Positions 63,835 through 64,000 of a stretch of 64,000 nucleotides of DNA are shown in pieces. A model generated the notes under the pieces. The model saw only the letters and a list, made by a program, of their open reading frames with translations, did no database searches and was not told the origin of the DNA. Positions within the stretch are counted from its first letter, which is position 1, and every line of letters begins with the position of its first letter. The stretch lies in NCBI GenBank assembly GCA_035222895.1, contig JAVYIG010007940.1, forward strand, positions 1 through 64,000. Direction: 5' to 3'. This DNA is from Strongylocentrotus droebachiensis (lineage: Eukaryota > Echinodermata > Echinoidea > Camarodonta > Strongylocentrotidae). The translations under genes and the position numbers were made by a program.

Positions 63835-64000
63835 CTAGAAAAACTTTTAATTCAACTTTCATGCGAGTGAAAGACAACACAGAACACTTTGCTTAGTCCA
63901 AAATCAAACGGCAAACTTAAAACATATGATTTTGCTTTTATTTCAGGACCGTAACTGAATTACTCGATATGTAGTCTAGTAAATTTACCCTAAGAACATG

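Overview
This is a piece of animal nuclear DNA. Its genes have introns with GT-AG boundaries, it is AT-rich, it has many G/C homopolymer runs, and it is full of small inverted-repeat transposons. The gene structures, the tRNA-Ser-derived SINE and the kinds of repeat point to a deuterostome invertebrate, most likely a sea urchin. That taxonomic call is inference. There is no bacterial operon, rRNA or CRISPR array here.

Four protein-coding genes can be rebuilt exon by exon. (1) On the + strand, 4177-10224 encodes a mitochondrial amidoxime-reducing component (MOSC family, mARC) in seven exons, 330 aa. (2) On the - strand, 18146-13856 encodes the nuclear exosome cofactor C1D in six exons, 144 aa. 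It is tail to tail with mARC. (3) On the - strand, 37378-22094 encodes an ABCC10/MRP7-type transporter in eighteen coding exons, 1594 aa, with a probable untranslated first exon near 39377. (4) On the - strand, 63552-56144 encodes the C-terminal coiled coil of a ribosome-binding protein 1 (p180)/kinectin-family ER protein. Six clear exons are seen, and the gene continues beyond the right edge of the window. For genes 1 to 3 the reading frames join without a break at every junction I checked. The four genes share no evident pathway; this is an ordinary syntenic neighbourhood.

Layout: 1-490 is a TTAA MITE. 495-4144 is upstream of mARC and holds the 3' end of a LINE and simple repeats. 4177-10224 is mARC. 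10225-12490 is its 3' flank, with a decayed copy of its last exon, a hAT MITE and a TTAA MITE. 12720-18146 is C1D. 18147-22093 is the flank between C1D and the transporter, with a candidate exon pair and an 880-bp foldback element. 22094-39440 is ABCC10. 39445-48000 is a gene-free belt of nested transposon ends, tandem arrays and poly-G/poly-C. 48000-56143 is AT-rich and holds a 779-bp transposon (54310-55088) with 134-bp inverted ends, a 9-bp target duplication and the start of a RecQ-type helicase. 56144-63834 is the p180/kinectin gene.

The most interesting points are: the helicase-carrying transposon; a seven-unit tandem array made from the 3' half of one ABCC10 exon together with its splice donor, whose oldest unit was split by two TTAA transposons inserted back to back; a second copy of the mARC terminal exon with an open frame of its own; and several MITE families, many defined here by exact target duplications.
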